Shown: piece after piece, positions 21,294 through 34,200 of the stretch
How the letters are laid out: each line of letters begins with the position of its first letter
Position numbering within the stretch: the first letter of the stretch is position 1
Origin: Dimorphilus gyrociliatus
Taxonomy: Eukaryota; Annelida; Polychaeta; Dinophilidae
Direction: 5' to 3'
DNA: 64,000 bases
NCBI GenBank assembly: GCA_904063045.1
Contig: CAJFCJ010000032.1
Coordinates: 62,001 to 126,000, forward strand
The notes under the pieces: model-generated
What the model was told of the DNA's origin: nothing
The model's input: only the letters and a program-made list of their open reading frames with translations
Database searches by the model: none
Program-made: the position numbers and the translations under genes

Positions 21294-24200
21294 CTAGGCA
21301 GTTACGGCTTGTTGGGTATGGTGGGATGAACAATAAAATTTCTTATGCGCGTCAAATGTCGCTTGGTAGGTAAAGGATATATCGCACTTGGAGCAATACT
21401 TGTCGCCCGGTGACGCCTTCGCTGATACAACTTCTGGTGAGGTGTCTCGTGGATCTTTCTCTCGTTCCGAATGCGTTTTGGAGTGCAAACGCATGCCTCG
21501 AAGTGTATTCCCTTTATAACCACAGATGGCGCATCGATAATTGACTTCCGGTGACGCCTGAGGGCAGTAATAGGTTTTGTGGGCATTTAATGTTGTTTCT
21601 GAGCTGAATGAAATGCAACAAGAAGCACAAGTAAATGTCATCTTAGGAGATTCTTTCTTGACATCGTTCTCCTCTTTCTTTTCTATAATAATTTCTTTTT
21701 TCTCTATTACCTCTTCTTCGATATCATCTTTTCTCATACTTAAATCTAATGGCTGATCATCTATCTGAGGTGTTTTAGACCTGATAATAAGAGGGGGTGG
21801 AAGAACAACTGGAAGTGGGTGGAATATGAGAGAAGGCGGAGGGGGGAGTGGCCGGCAAAAGTTCAGCTGATGACCTCGTAGACCTTCTTCAGTGCTGAAA
21901 GAGGCTTTGCAATCAGGACAAGAGAAATCTTCACCGCGATGAGCACAATAGAAGGTAGCATGAGCCTCGAGGGTTTTTGGACTGCTGAACTTGACACCGC
22001 ATCGGGCACAGGCGTAAATGAGTGCTGTTGAAAAGTTCTTAATTTACATTTGACGATAAAAGATTATTAACTAATAAATTGCGTCCGTTTTACAAAAGTA
22101 ATGTATAAACTATATATAAAGTATGTATAATCAGTATATGCAGTACCATATATAGTAAATTTAGATTACTACGTATGCTTGTACGTATAAATAAATACGT
22201 TTATAAGATTATTATCAATTCCTATTAAATGAGTACAATACAATCGAAAGAATACAATCAGAATAGTTAAATTTCGGAATTTGAACTTGAAGTTTAAGCA
22301 AAAAGTTTACGACTTGTTCAATCTTTAATTAAACAAGATTCTATTGAATTTCTTGTACATTCATCTAATTATTTAGGAGGGGATGCATCTTAAATTCAAA
22401 GCGAATATTTACTATTTAAGGACGGAGAATAAAACGATCTCTGGGTAATTTTTCACGAAATAAGGAGGGGTTGAAAGATTACTAGAGATTAGGACTAAAA
22501 AGACTCTAATAGATTCGCATGGATAAATTTACTTCATAAAAAAAAAGGAACAAGAGACAGCTTTTAGTATAAAGAAGCAAAACTTACGGAAAGACGCCTT
22601 GAGACGCTTCTTAACTGGTGGTGAGCTTTGCCTCTTAACAACCAATTCTTCTTTTTCATTTTCCTCTTCCCCTGCAAAAAAATCCGACTGCTATAACAAA
22701 TACAAGCAAAGATAAGCTGTAAGATAAGGCCGCCTGATAAAGGCGTTGTAAAGATAAGGCGCGTGTGCATCACTGATAACACGAACTAGGCAGCAGAGTT
22801 TGTTGATTTGTTTGTTTTCTCTTCCAGTACATAATTCTATAGGATGCTCGACCGCAAAATATCTATGATATTCTCTCCTTATTTGGAATCTACGGGTAGC
22901 TGAACAGGGTAATTTCCTGCTTCCGGTGCGGGGGAGTGCTTGTTTGATCAACGCGAATTGCCTGTTTTAATCAGATAACTAACGATAAGGACAATGTCGT
23001 CTCTTTATAGTTGAGATAAGGAAATTGATTCTGACTCATTGTTTGCAGATATAATGCAAGTCAACTTGTTTTTATTACATAACTGTAAATATTTTTGAAA
23101 ATCGATGAGAAAATCAAATTAAAACTTGGAACGTGATTTAAGAAAGAGATAGGAACGTTGCGAGCACAAAAACATCAAAGAAAGTCAGAATAAAGACTAG
23201 GGATATAAGTGGGGAGGGACGAGATGTCATCGTCAAATGATAAAGTATCATCGCCCCCACGCAGTCACTTTCTCCACACTATTCTCCTTTCCACCCCTCC
23301 CGCTGTTCCATTTACTTAAGGGAAGAAAACTTGATGATAAATTATGGAGGAAAGAAATGAGGGGAAGAGGGTAGAATAGACGAACACGGAGGGAGAGAGA
23401 TGAATATGGAGGCAGAGATACAGATAGATTGAGATAGAGAGAGAGAGCGAGAGAGAGAAAGAGAGAGGGGAGAGTGATGGAAAAGAAAAAATAATTATAA
23501 ATCAATCTAAAAATAATCAGTTAAGATAAAAAGCAAAATTTCAAATACAAAAAAAAATCAGTTTTAACATATTTTCTTGTTTTTTTAAAAAAAATAAAAA
23601 GACAAAAATAAACAATGTTTAGTTATGAAAAGTGGAGCATTATAGAGAGAGAGAGAGAAAGAGAGAGAGAGGAAGAGGGAGAGAGGAAGGAAGAAAGGAT
23701 AGGGAATGGGAGAAAAGTTAAATTACATTCACATTTCGTATTTTTGATTATCTGATTATCTTAGAGAAGAAAATTCCGATACAGAGTTTTTGCAATATAG
23801 TGTTACTACAAATGATAGAGTAGTTTTTTTTTGCTTGAAATTATCAATAAAAACACTAAAAATATCAGATAAGTATTCTAATTTCTTCACAAATCGTCCT
23901 AAATAATGATCTTGTAGAAGAGAATTCAACTTAATCTATATTTACACGAAAATAGAACATATTAACATCATGGGTGGTCGATCAAGAATTTATAGCACAA
24001 GTATCCTAACTGCCTTAGTCATCCTCTTTTTCCCTTCTAAACATGAATTAAAAGTTGAATACTTTAAATATATAGACATGATTCCATTCAAAAACTGTTT
24101 GCAATTGATAAGGAAAGAAGAACATCCATTTTTTATCAATATTGTTATTATTATCATTATTATTATCATTGTAGACATGTACAGGGAGAGAAACATCGGC

Positions 24201-27194
24201 TTAAATATATCTAGCTCTTGATTGATAACGCTCTACAAATTAAAAGCTAGTAAAGATGACACTAACCCTTTTCTCTTTTTTTGCCGGTCACTTGAATGGG
24301 AGGCGAGGAATCTTTAAACCGTTTCAGAGTAACCTTCTTCATGTCCTAGCCTTGAATGGCGTGCGACAAAGTCTTATCTCTTATCATAAGCACTGCTATC
24401 TACACCTGCTGTTTACTTCCTCGACACGTGCCGCCATTTTTTAAAAAGATTTCCTCTCATCAGGGCAAGATAAATCTAGTAACTATTTAGTATTAATATC
24501 CAAAAGGAGTAGATAAGGATTAAAAGAATTTACTAATTATTCTTATCTTTGCCTCTATTCTGCTCTTTCGTATTTACAGTCGGCTTATTAAAAAGAGATC
24601 TCTGTCAAACTGAAGCATGCAATACTCTTGTCAACAGTCAACTAAATATGAACTATCTATATGCGATATGCGCATATGCTATCCCCTTAAATAGTCTTTT
24701 GAACCGAGTGTACATTATATATAAAGTATATATGCGTACGATCTATGTATATAAATATATTGCATATATAAATATGATTATACCAGTATAGCGTAATCTT
24801 ACATTCCTTTATCTGGTCTTATCAGTTCTTATCAGTTTTTTTTAAATTCACCTGTAGACTGTTATCAACTAGCCGTCTTTTATTTAGAATTTTTTCCGAT
24901 AATCGATCTGAGAACATCTGTTGCCGCCCCTCGTCTTATCGCGATCGTAATCCACTTTTTTTATGATTACGCCCAATACTTTCTCCTTTACTTTTAATAA
25001 ATTTTTTGCATTGGTACTATGACCTATCTATAATTGTTCCCTCACCTTTCTCAATAGAGATTGTTGTTACAGACAAAATAGTATTGATCAGTAGCAGATG
25101 AAAGGTATGCGGAAAGATTGCAGAGATGAAGAAAGAAAAATAGTTTGTTTGAAAGGGAAAAAGTTTGGAAAATGAGGAAAAGAAAGCTTCTTGCTCTTTC
25201 TCTCTCTCTCTCTCTCTTTCCCTCTCCCTCTCCCTCTCCCCCTCTCCCTCTCTTCAAACTCGCTTCTTCTCTTTCATCTTTCGTATCTTTATCAAAATTT
25301 ATTTTTTTTACGAAAATAAAAAAAGTAATCAAGAAGATTCGAAGAAAAGAAAATATTCCTCAGATGTAACCAAAAATAACAAAGTACCAATAGGAATAAA
25401 TAGGCATTGTTAGTTATTGAGAAGGTGATATACATTGACAGATGACATATCTTATGAAAGCTGTGATTGACACTTTGAAGTGATTACTAGTTAGAAGATT
25501 AGAAGACTATATGATACTGGAATTTGCGGTCAGACGTTATTAATCACCGATTAAAGTTTTGCCTTACATTTTGTAAGAGATCAATCAACTTACGCAAGAT
25601 TACAGCCAATTTGTATTAGTTCATGCAACACTAGAAACTGTGTAAAGTCTTTAATATACAACAAATATATATATGCATACATTTTCTTAATAGCATATTA
25701 GACATATCAAGTGTTTGTCTCGTTTGTATATCTCCCTATTAATATATTGAATATGTAAACAAAACGGCAAGAAAACTTGTTTCGTTTTGTTTGCATCCCT
25801 TGTTTTCTTTTTAATTTTATTGATAAGAAAAGAATTAGGTTAGATTGAGTTAATAAGAAATTATAAAAAGTATTAAAACAAGGAGGGAAACGGGAGATAA
25901 GCTTTTAATAAGTAATAAATTAAAAATGAATTAATTTAACGTAAATATTTGAAAGATGTAGCGGTGAATGGAATGATAAATATGTATACTCTATGTTTAT
26001 ATACATATTGATATATATTGTATATATATATATAAAAGTAACACACTACCCCAGCAGTCTGACAAAAAAAACGCAAGGCATTGCGTTCGAATTGCGTACG
26101 ACTCTTATCTCGGCAATCTTCGAACGTAATGGCGGCCGAGATAGGAGGCCGATAAGGGCGGAATACTGACGACAGGCAATGAGCGTGCTTGCGCAAGATA
26201 AGCTGTTATCTTTGTCGCGCTTCGCTGTATACAACCCTCTTTTTTTCCTTCTCTCATCCCCCATCATTTATCTACTACCCTTATCTCTACCGTCCAGGAG
26301 CTGCGTTATCTGTATTCGACTGCAAAAAATAACCTTTGCAGTATATAAGGATTAGGGGAGGATTTCTGTCAATCATTTTCTAGTACATTTCGGCGTGCAT
26401 CTACTGTATGTATCTGTTTCCTTTCTATTGTCAATTCTACGGATCTTTAGATCAGTTGTGTGGTAATTTTAATACGGTTAGGAAGTAAGTAGCTGATCAT
26501 TTACATCCGCATTCCATGCATGTTGAGTCTTACGTATACAGTACATCACATAGTGTTGCATAGAGAATAAATAGAGACTAACATGCAAGTCGATTGTTCA
26601 AAAAACCGTTCACTTCGAAGTGAAAAACGTACGAAAGATGAAAGAAGAAGGAAAAATGATAAAGTAAAAAAAGATAGAAAAGTAAAAATAGGAAATACAA
26701 ACAATTTTAAAAAAAAAACTCTTATCAAACTTTGCCGCTTTTTCTTTCACATTCGAGAACATAAAATATATGTTAAAAAGGCCAAACTGTGCAGACTAAG
26801 ACAGGCAGACCAGATAGTTATCTGGCGCATGCATAGGGTTGAGGCTAAGTCTTATCAGCCCCTTATCGCTTTCAATATCAGCGTTACCCTAGCAACGGTG
26901 GATATATGGAAGATAAGGCGACAAGACAGACTACGTACCCCTGTCTTATCGGCGCAGTAAGAACAGATAAACATCTGTTGGCAAAAAATTTTTTGAAAAA
27001 AATTTCTCTATACCGGGATAATAGAGATTAGGATCGTAAATATTAGGCGATAAAAGGCTAATTACACTATCTAGAGATGATAACGCGTTCAAACATTTCA
27101 AAAATGTGATAAAAAATAATTGCATGACAAACAGTTTTGAAGATAAAAACTTACTTTTTACGGGTTTCGGATTCGGTTGTTTCCGACGTGACAT
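21294..27194 (-). CDS. FOG (Friend of GATA / ZFPM / u-shaped) zinc-finger cofactor, miniature form
   Basis: Isoform A exons reading leftwards: 27194-27155, 22671-22588 and 22024-21294 (TAG stop), in phase, 284 residues. It opens with MSRRKQPNPKPVK, matching the FOG N-terminal motif that recruits the NuRD complex. Zinc fingers: residues 47-68 (CCHC, YACARCGVKFSS), 77-98 (CCHC), 174-195 (CCHC), 206-226 (C2H2, CAICGYKGNTLRGMRLH) and 252-273 (CCHC, ending in AHKKFYCSSH as in vertebrate FOGs). Residues 133-137 are PLDLS, a CtBP-binding motif. FOGs bind the N-finger of GATA factors through CCHC fingers and switch them to repression; family knowledge. Vertebrate and fly FOGs are several times longer with more fingers, so this is a strongly reduced member. 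A minus-strand AATAAA lies at 21274-21269. Introns contain dense GATA sites. An alternative 5' end is listed separately. Confidence 0.93.
22711..23020. promoter_or_regulatory. GATA-site cluster in a FOG intron
   Basis: GATAAG or close GATA words at 22711, 22723, 22736, 22753, 22775, 22974, 22984 and 23015, directly upstream of the common FOG exon. Such spacing is typical of GATA-factor enhancers; binding itself is inference. Confidence 0.5.
24267..24437 (-). CDS. Alternative 5' coding exons of the FOG gene
   Basis: Two small exons, 24437-24417 (MAARVEE, phase 0, preceded by an in-frame TAA and an A-rich start context) and 24345-24267 (DMKKVTLKRF to GKKREKG), are separated by a 71-bp GT-AG intron. 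The second ends in phase 1, the same phase as the MSRRKQ exon, so it can join the common exon at 22671. That would give a 304-residue isoform B lacking the MSRRKQ motif. The exon at 24345 starts immediately after an in-frame TAG, which forces the acceptor position. That the two starts are real alternatives is inferred from phase compatibility only. Confidence 0.6.
24372..24940. promoter_or_regulatory. GATA-site cluster around the alternative FOG first exon
   Basis: CTTATC/GATAAG at 24373, 24380, 24512, 24542, 24818, 24828 and 24935. The first two lie inside the short intron between the alternative exons; the others lie just upstream of the MAARVEE start, where a second promoter would be expected. 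Confidence 0.45.
25197..25252. repeat. (CT)n / (CCCTCT)n compound repeat
   Basis: CT dinucleotides grade into CCCTCT hexamers inside a FOG intron. Frames across it are pure low complexity on both strands. Confidence 0.9.
26100..26970. promoter_or_regulatory. GATA-site cluster downstream of the FOG MSRRKQ exon
   Basis: CTTATC/GATAAG at 26104, 26151, 26197, 26280, 26851, 26862, 26912 and 26945, in GC-richer intronic islands at 26040-26330 and 26800-26960 that contrast with the AT-rich background. The islands encode no supported exon. Confidence 0.5.
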
Positions 27195-28055
27195 AACTGC
27201 TGCTGTCAGTTGTTTGCCTTCATTTTTCCATATAACTATGTGTTTTTTTTTTCGCGCCATACGATCCAAACGACACCTACATTCGAAGAAGGCGCCATCT
27301 AAAGGCAGTCGAATATAAAGTATAGTAACCATAGTTTTAAATATTTATATAAGTTAATATTGTTATTATAATGATTCTGATTCTTTGTTATTCTTTTTTT
27401 ATTTGTTTCTTTCGTTTGTTTGTTACATTGAAGGTTTCTGTTCAATTTACAGAGAGTGCAAAAGCAAAACAAGAAACAAAAAAACGTCATAAAGAACAGA
27501 AAGGAACAAAGTAATAACAGATATAAATATACACATACACAATTATAACAAAATATATTCATCTTATTTTCATTTTAACAGCGTCAATATCTCTCTTTTA
27601 TCAAATTTATTTACGTAATTTTGTACATATTTTCGTATTTTCATTTTCCATATATCTTCTTTTTTCTTCGTCTATTTCGTATTTTCTATGTTTTTAGACA
27701 TAGACTTTAGACGCCGTATCTTTTTTTTTATTTTTTTTTTACACGAAATAATTTAGGTCCCTGCAGAGACTAGCCGAATTAAAGCATCACACCAATTTCC
27801 CTCTCGTCACCAATCGTTTATAATTAATTACAAGCTCTTTTTCTTTTACCTACAATCATATCTCATTCCTTAGTTTTGTAGGCAATTATCTATATATATA
27901 TATATATATCTATATATATATATATATATGTATAGATATGTACATACGTACAAATAAATTTATACATGCTACGTACAATTCCCTTTTCCATAACACAGTT
28001 AATACAAAATCAATTGTTTATTACATATACGAGTTATTAGTTTTATATAAATATA

Positions 28056-28091
<36 letters not shown>

Positions 28092-28252
28092 TACAGAGTC
28101 TTATTTTTTTTTTCTCTCCCTGTATTATATTGTAAAATATTCAAATATAATGACTTTCTCTTTTTTGCCCCCCCCGCCCTTTCTCCCTTTCCCATTCTAC
28201 CTATCTTCTCTCCCTCTCTCTCTTCCTTCCTCCTTCTCACACTATTTTATCA
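27195..28252. other. Spacer between FOG 5' end and Syt7 3' end, with (AT)n
   Basis: Contains FOG upstream DNA, a CGCCATCT word at 27293, T-rich DNA, AT repeats at about 27890-27930 and 28058-28087, and C-rich DNA near 28170. No gene is supported. Confidence 0.55.
28058..28087. repeat. (AT)n microsatellite
   Basis: About 15 AT units downstream of the Syt7 stop. Confidence 0.9.
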
Positions 28253-31200
28253 TCAGAAACTTTTCAGAATGTGCCATTGGAGGACTGGCTGACGACACTT
28301 TTGAAACATTTCATTCCAATGCCTGACTTCCATGGGACCAGATCTGGCTCCTAGTACAATTTGACCAATTAATTCATTCCTACCGATTCTATCGTAATCC
28401 ATAACTGATATATCTAGAGAGGTTTGCCGTATTTTCTGATAGGGAACGTCGAATACGAACGTTTCGTTATAAATAGGATTTAAGTTTTTTTCCTTTATGA
28501 CAGTCTTCTTTTTTTCAACCCTTTTCCCGTCTTGAGTAAGCCATATTTTGACATAAGGATCCGAGAGACCATTCAAATCTTTTGATTTTAAATGTTTGGC
28601 CTATTTATTCGACCGTTAAACAGAATTTCATATTAGATATTTAGGTAGAATTATATAGAATATGTAATACATATTATGTTAATCGATAGACGCCTAAACT
28701 TATTACTCAACTGTAATAAATACTATACGTTGTCATATACAATTTATATTCTTTCATTTTTTTTATCCAATTTTTTAGTTGTGTTGACTAAAAGATCGCA
28801 CTAGAACATAAATTACTTTCAAATTACTATTTGATACGAATTGCTAGTAAATTTTCCATGCATTTCGCCTATTTTATTACCTCTGACGATGATGAAATCA
28901 CGCTCAAAACATTCACAAGAGAAATTAAAAATTTTTTATCCTATTCCACTCAAATTCCATTAACATAAACTCAAATATATATATTAATAATGTATCGGAA
29001 ATAGCCTTTCTTTATTGAGGACAGTGCTCTGTATACCAACTGCAAACCGATTATAGTCTAATATAGAAAAAAAAGGCAGGATAACAGAGGAACTAAAAGA
29101 AAGAAAATGAAGGCATTCATTGCCAAATAGAAAATGCTAGTCATTCGTTTGTCGAGTTCTCCCCTTATATCCGTCTAAAGGTCAACATTCGAGACCTTTA
29201 ATAATTGTTTTTTCTTCTTCAATAAGTATATTGAAGATAGTTTACTATTCATATTCTCCCTATTGACAAAGATTACAAGAGAGAAGTTGAAATCTTTTAA
29301 ATGCAATACTGTTAATGAAATTTGATGGTGACACATCAAATCGAAGTATTTCAGAGGGCTCTTAACTCTTAAGCTTTTCCTCTCCTAAAAAATTGTGTAT
29401 AAATTGCACTGGAAAATTTTGAATATATAAAATAAACGGAAGAGAGGAGAAGAACACAAAAGAGCGAGATAGAGAGAGTGAGACAGAGACAGAGACAGAG
29501 AAAGTAACATACAGAGAGAAAGAGAGATAGCTAGATAGACAGACAGACAGACAGGGAAGGAAAGAGAAAGGGAGAAGGAAGAGAGTTAATCTATGCGTGT
29601 TTTTGTACCTATGTGACTAATATACAATAAAGTGCAATGAAAACTAAAAAGGAAAGAAAAGGTGAAAGAGTTTAGAGTGCAACGATGGAGGCCAGGAAAT
29701 AGCTAGAGGAGAGAATCAACTTTCTAGAAATCGCATTTTCCGGGAAAAGTAGGTGCTCCCTTCCACAATATTCTCTAACAATTATCAGCATTGGATAACT
29801 TGGAATTTTCGCACAAGAGACAATAAGGCAAATAACTTGAGTATTTTCCTTGGAACAGCAAGCAATATGGATTATTTTAGAAAGATGAAAGGCAAAAGGA
29901 GCTTTAAAGAATCACTGGGAATATATAGTCTTCCCTTTATCCTCAATAGCTAACCACCAATAAATCTATGCGTATGAAAAACAATTTTTTACTAAATTGT
30001 TTGGAATTTTGTCGTGTCGCCTCCACCCTGCCTGCCTGCCCTCTCTCTCTCTTCCATTGTCCCACCGTCTACTCTATCTATCTATTTATCTATCTATCTC
30101 AATAAAAGTATAAATACAAAAGAGTATCGTTTGTACAAACGAAATTCCTATTTGTGAGCGGTCGATATAATGGGATAAAAATTGGGTTATTTCAGCTATA
30201 AACCCTAAAACGCAAGAGATTTATCATGATACTTTTTTTTCCTTTTCACGATTCCCTATTATCTGCGGAGCGTATGTTTTATTAGTTGTTATTTCGATTG
30301 TTTCTCTTCTTGTATACAACAGCAGACACTCTAGATAACATACTAACACCATTAGATAAAGAAAAATAATGTCATTTTTCCACTATAGCTTTTCATTGAA
30401 AATATTTTAGCTGAATGATGATTCATTGGGCAATGCTATATAAGTAAATATTATAGTAATAAATTAAATAAGGATGATATTTCTACTATGAAATTCTGTT
30501 TGCCTTGATAACAATGATGGTAAGGCTACCTTGAGCAGGTTGATAACAGAGCGAAAGAAGTAGCTCCCCTAATCTTCCAGAATGTCCTTTACAAGGCTGC
30601 AGATTTTTCCACATGGTCTTCCCTTCGGCTAAATTGACATCAGCCAGCGGCAGGGCTATCTCTCCAATTGGATCGTCTCTAGAAAATCTATCGTAATCGA
30701 GTACTTGCATATAGAGTATTCGATTTTGAATTTTTTGAAAGGGGAAACCTATATTTGTTTTTTAAAAGAAAAAATCAGGAAATTGAATTTATTATTGAAA
30801 TGATAAAGAGAAATGAATAAACCTTCAAAAGCGAAGCTCTCATTCCAATGGGGATTCAAATTTTTCCTTTTAATGTTTGTTTGCAGTTTGGTCTTTTTGT
30901 CGGGTAATAGGAGAACTTTGACATAGGGGTCGCTTGTTCCTGTAAAATCTTTTGCCGGTAAGCCTGTTGCTCTCATAACCTTCAAATTTAACGTATGGTC
31001 GTGGAAATCATAGCTGACTCTGAATTGGATTTTGCCCAAATTATCAACCACTTCCGCTTCTAGGACGGGTGGTTCCGGCATTTCAAAGGCTCCATTATCG
31101 GAAAAAAAATTCTGTATATAATAAAGAAGTATGTATATATAAATATAAATATGATATATATTTAGGTTATATGCAGTATATATACATATTATCACTCTTT

Positions 31201-34200
31201 ATAATTGAAATGTTATAATTAGTATCCTGTTGAAAAGAAAATTGTACAAGTATATAAAGCATAAACGAAAATGACACATTAGTGTGATTGATAAATTACA
31301 TTACAGATGGCGCCTAGAACGTACACATAAGCGTATATTGATCCAATTAATAACATTATCTTGTATTATCCAATTCTCCTATGTTCTCTTTCTGACATAA
31401 TTTATTGGAAAAGCGCAGAAAACAATGTCATCTCAAAGGATATCATATCATTTATTAAAAATTTTTTACCATTATACAGCATAGATATCTCTTTATCAAT
31501 ACAAACTGTATATACTATATATACTACTAATATACATATGCTGCATATACATTATATCTTTGGTTATTCATCGTTTAGAAGCGTTTCCTCTATATATATA
31601 TATACCGTCTGCTGAAATATTTGCATCGTTTATTACATATTCTATATATATTGCTGAATTGACATAATTTCATTATGATTTCATATTCTAACAATTTATT
31701 GGGAGGAATAATGATTTTTGCTATTTCGCAATTAACAACAAATTGTAAAACAAAATGTAACAAGTTAAAGGGAAGCAGTCTTCATTGAATATTTTTGGTC
31801 ATTTACCGAAGAAGAGACGCCTAAATGACAATAGATAATAATAAATTTTTCAATCTAAAACCATCTGTTTAAGTATCTGTTTACTACATTCATAATAATT
31901 GAATGTATCTCATTTTTTTCTAATTTAATTATTGATATAATAAAGTATAATAATTATGAAAATATGTAGTCATTTCCACCAACAAACTTCATTAAACTTT
32001 CATAACTTTAATTAAACAAATAGAAGATACTATTCGTTGTTAAAAGTTGTTGTAATGGATGTAAAGATGTAATTTTCTACTATTACGCTTCTAAAGAAGA
32101 AAATGAGAGCAATTAAGCTAAAGTAGCGAACATGCTCTTTCTTTTACTACTCTTATGTAAGAATTCAACAAAGTAGACGTTGGACGTCTCTTTCCTCTGA
32201 CATCATTCTATTATATGGCTTAAATGTACGCGAAACTAAGAGGTGTTTACACTATCTTCCTTCTTTTACCTCCTTCCTCTAGAGTCAGATTAAGAAAAAC
32301 CAATTAGCAAACTGATAAAGACTCATTTAAACCTTTTAAAGGACAAACAATACTGATGGAATACGGGGGTGACGGGTAGCCGGTAAGGGTGGCAAAGATC
32401 TCGACTATAGCCAACGAAAATTGGTAGGAAAGTGTTAGAGGGGGAATGTGGGGTGACGATAGCTGTGGCACTAGTGGGGAGAGAGGGAAAGTGTTGTAAA
32501 CCATATCGGACGCCTAGAATGCTGCAGGATCTTCTGCCAACTGATAAATTCAATTTGTTGACATGCCATTTAATAAATATTGGGTAGATCTCTTTTTAGA
32601 ATATCACATTTATAAAAGTAACAGAAAATAAAGAGGGAAAGAAAACAAGAGAAAAAAACTATCTTTAAATGAAAAACAAGATAGCCCAAGGTCAATTAAG
32701 GTGAAAAATAACAAAGCAAGAGTCTCTCTTTCTTTCCCGTTGTTTCTCTTTCTATTCCTATATTTTTACCTGGATTATGTCTATATATGTATATATATAT
32801 ATATATATATTTTATTTGCCGACTAATCAAGCTATCCGACATAAGTAAACGCTGAAATTAATGATCCGTGAAACAGCAATTTATGTTAAACGCCCTAGAT
32901 TGTAAAACAGTTTTGCCTTGAAAAAACTGCAATTATTGCAGTTGAAAAGAATTTTTTTTCCCGCTTATCTTTAGCAAAAAGAAAATCAAGAGAAAAGAGA
33001 AGATAAATCGAGAAGTAGTCTAATAGCACAGGTTATGGTATTTATTTTAAATCATATTTGAATGGCAATGGTAACAAAACCTGACAAATAATAAAAAAGC
33101 TTATTTTTTAATATTTCCTCTGGAGGTGGTGGCGGTAACGTGTTTTCCCTTAGGCCTGCATATTTGCCAGTAAAGATCTTTACCTAAAGATTGCAACGTT
33201 TTTCAACGTGTCAATTAATGCCCCTTATGCACACAGTTTCGGATCAGAAAATCGAAAATCACTCGTGGTAAATATATTGTACACATATATAAAACTGACA
33301 GTAAAGAAATTGCCATGGCAAACAAAGCCAGGTAAAAGGAAACACACGCTTGGGTTCAATCGATTCGCGTTCTATGCACGCCTGTAAAAATTGACGATAT
33401 ATATTGAGCCTTATTTTTTATACAGATTTTTATATGTTTGTTAAAAGAAATAGGTCGTTTGATTATATTCCTCCGTCTAAATCAATCGGGCATCATTCTG
33501 AAAGAGTATATATCCTCAGCAGGTTTTCTAATTAAAGCTCGCCAAACGAGTAGGGTCACGTGATGTAAGTTTGTCGCTACGAGCTGTAAATTATTTAAGT
33601 GGAGGAAAAGGGCGCTCCATCTGACAAAGCCGACAAATTATAAACAAAATTAAAGTAGTTAGGAAGAAAATGTTATCAATTGTAGATAATTAGCAAATTG
33701 CGTAATAAATTTACTTGTATCTTTTGTTTTTTGTTTTTACAGTTGCATCCTTATTAAGCATAAAAGGAAGTTGCGAACCATGTATATATACTGTATATAT
33801 ACTGTGCATACGTATACAAAACAAACGCCTAAATAGCTAATTTCATAAGGTAACAAATGGCTAATAATATCAAGATTAAAAGGGTAGCGTACCAGGTAAA
33901 AAAAAGATATTTATAATCGTTTTAATCATATTGATAGGAAAAAAAAACCGGAAGAAAAACAAGAAAAAAAGCCATTTATATTGGAAAGTGTAAAAAAAAA
34001 ATATAATACAATATAACAAGAACTTTTGTAAATATTTATAAATATTCTTTACTTTTAGTTTTCTATTAGTTAAAAACTGGAAAATATGCATATCTATATA
34101 CTGTATAATGAGGAAGAATGAACAAAAAAGTGCTATAAAAAGGCCTATTTGGGGAAAAGCATATTACAAAATAAAACAAGAGAGGGAAGTATTGCAGAAA

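Noticed and set aside
26583-26960. 125-codon plus-strand frame in the FOG intron
   Set aside because: K/R-rich composition from AT-rich DNA, overlaps a GATA-site island, no domain and no splice context.
33340-33380. GGGTTCAATCGATTC considered as a tRNA B box
   Set aside because: No matching A box or acceptor and anticodon stems at the right spacing.
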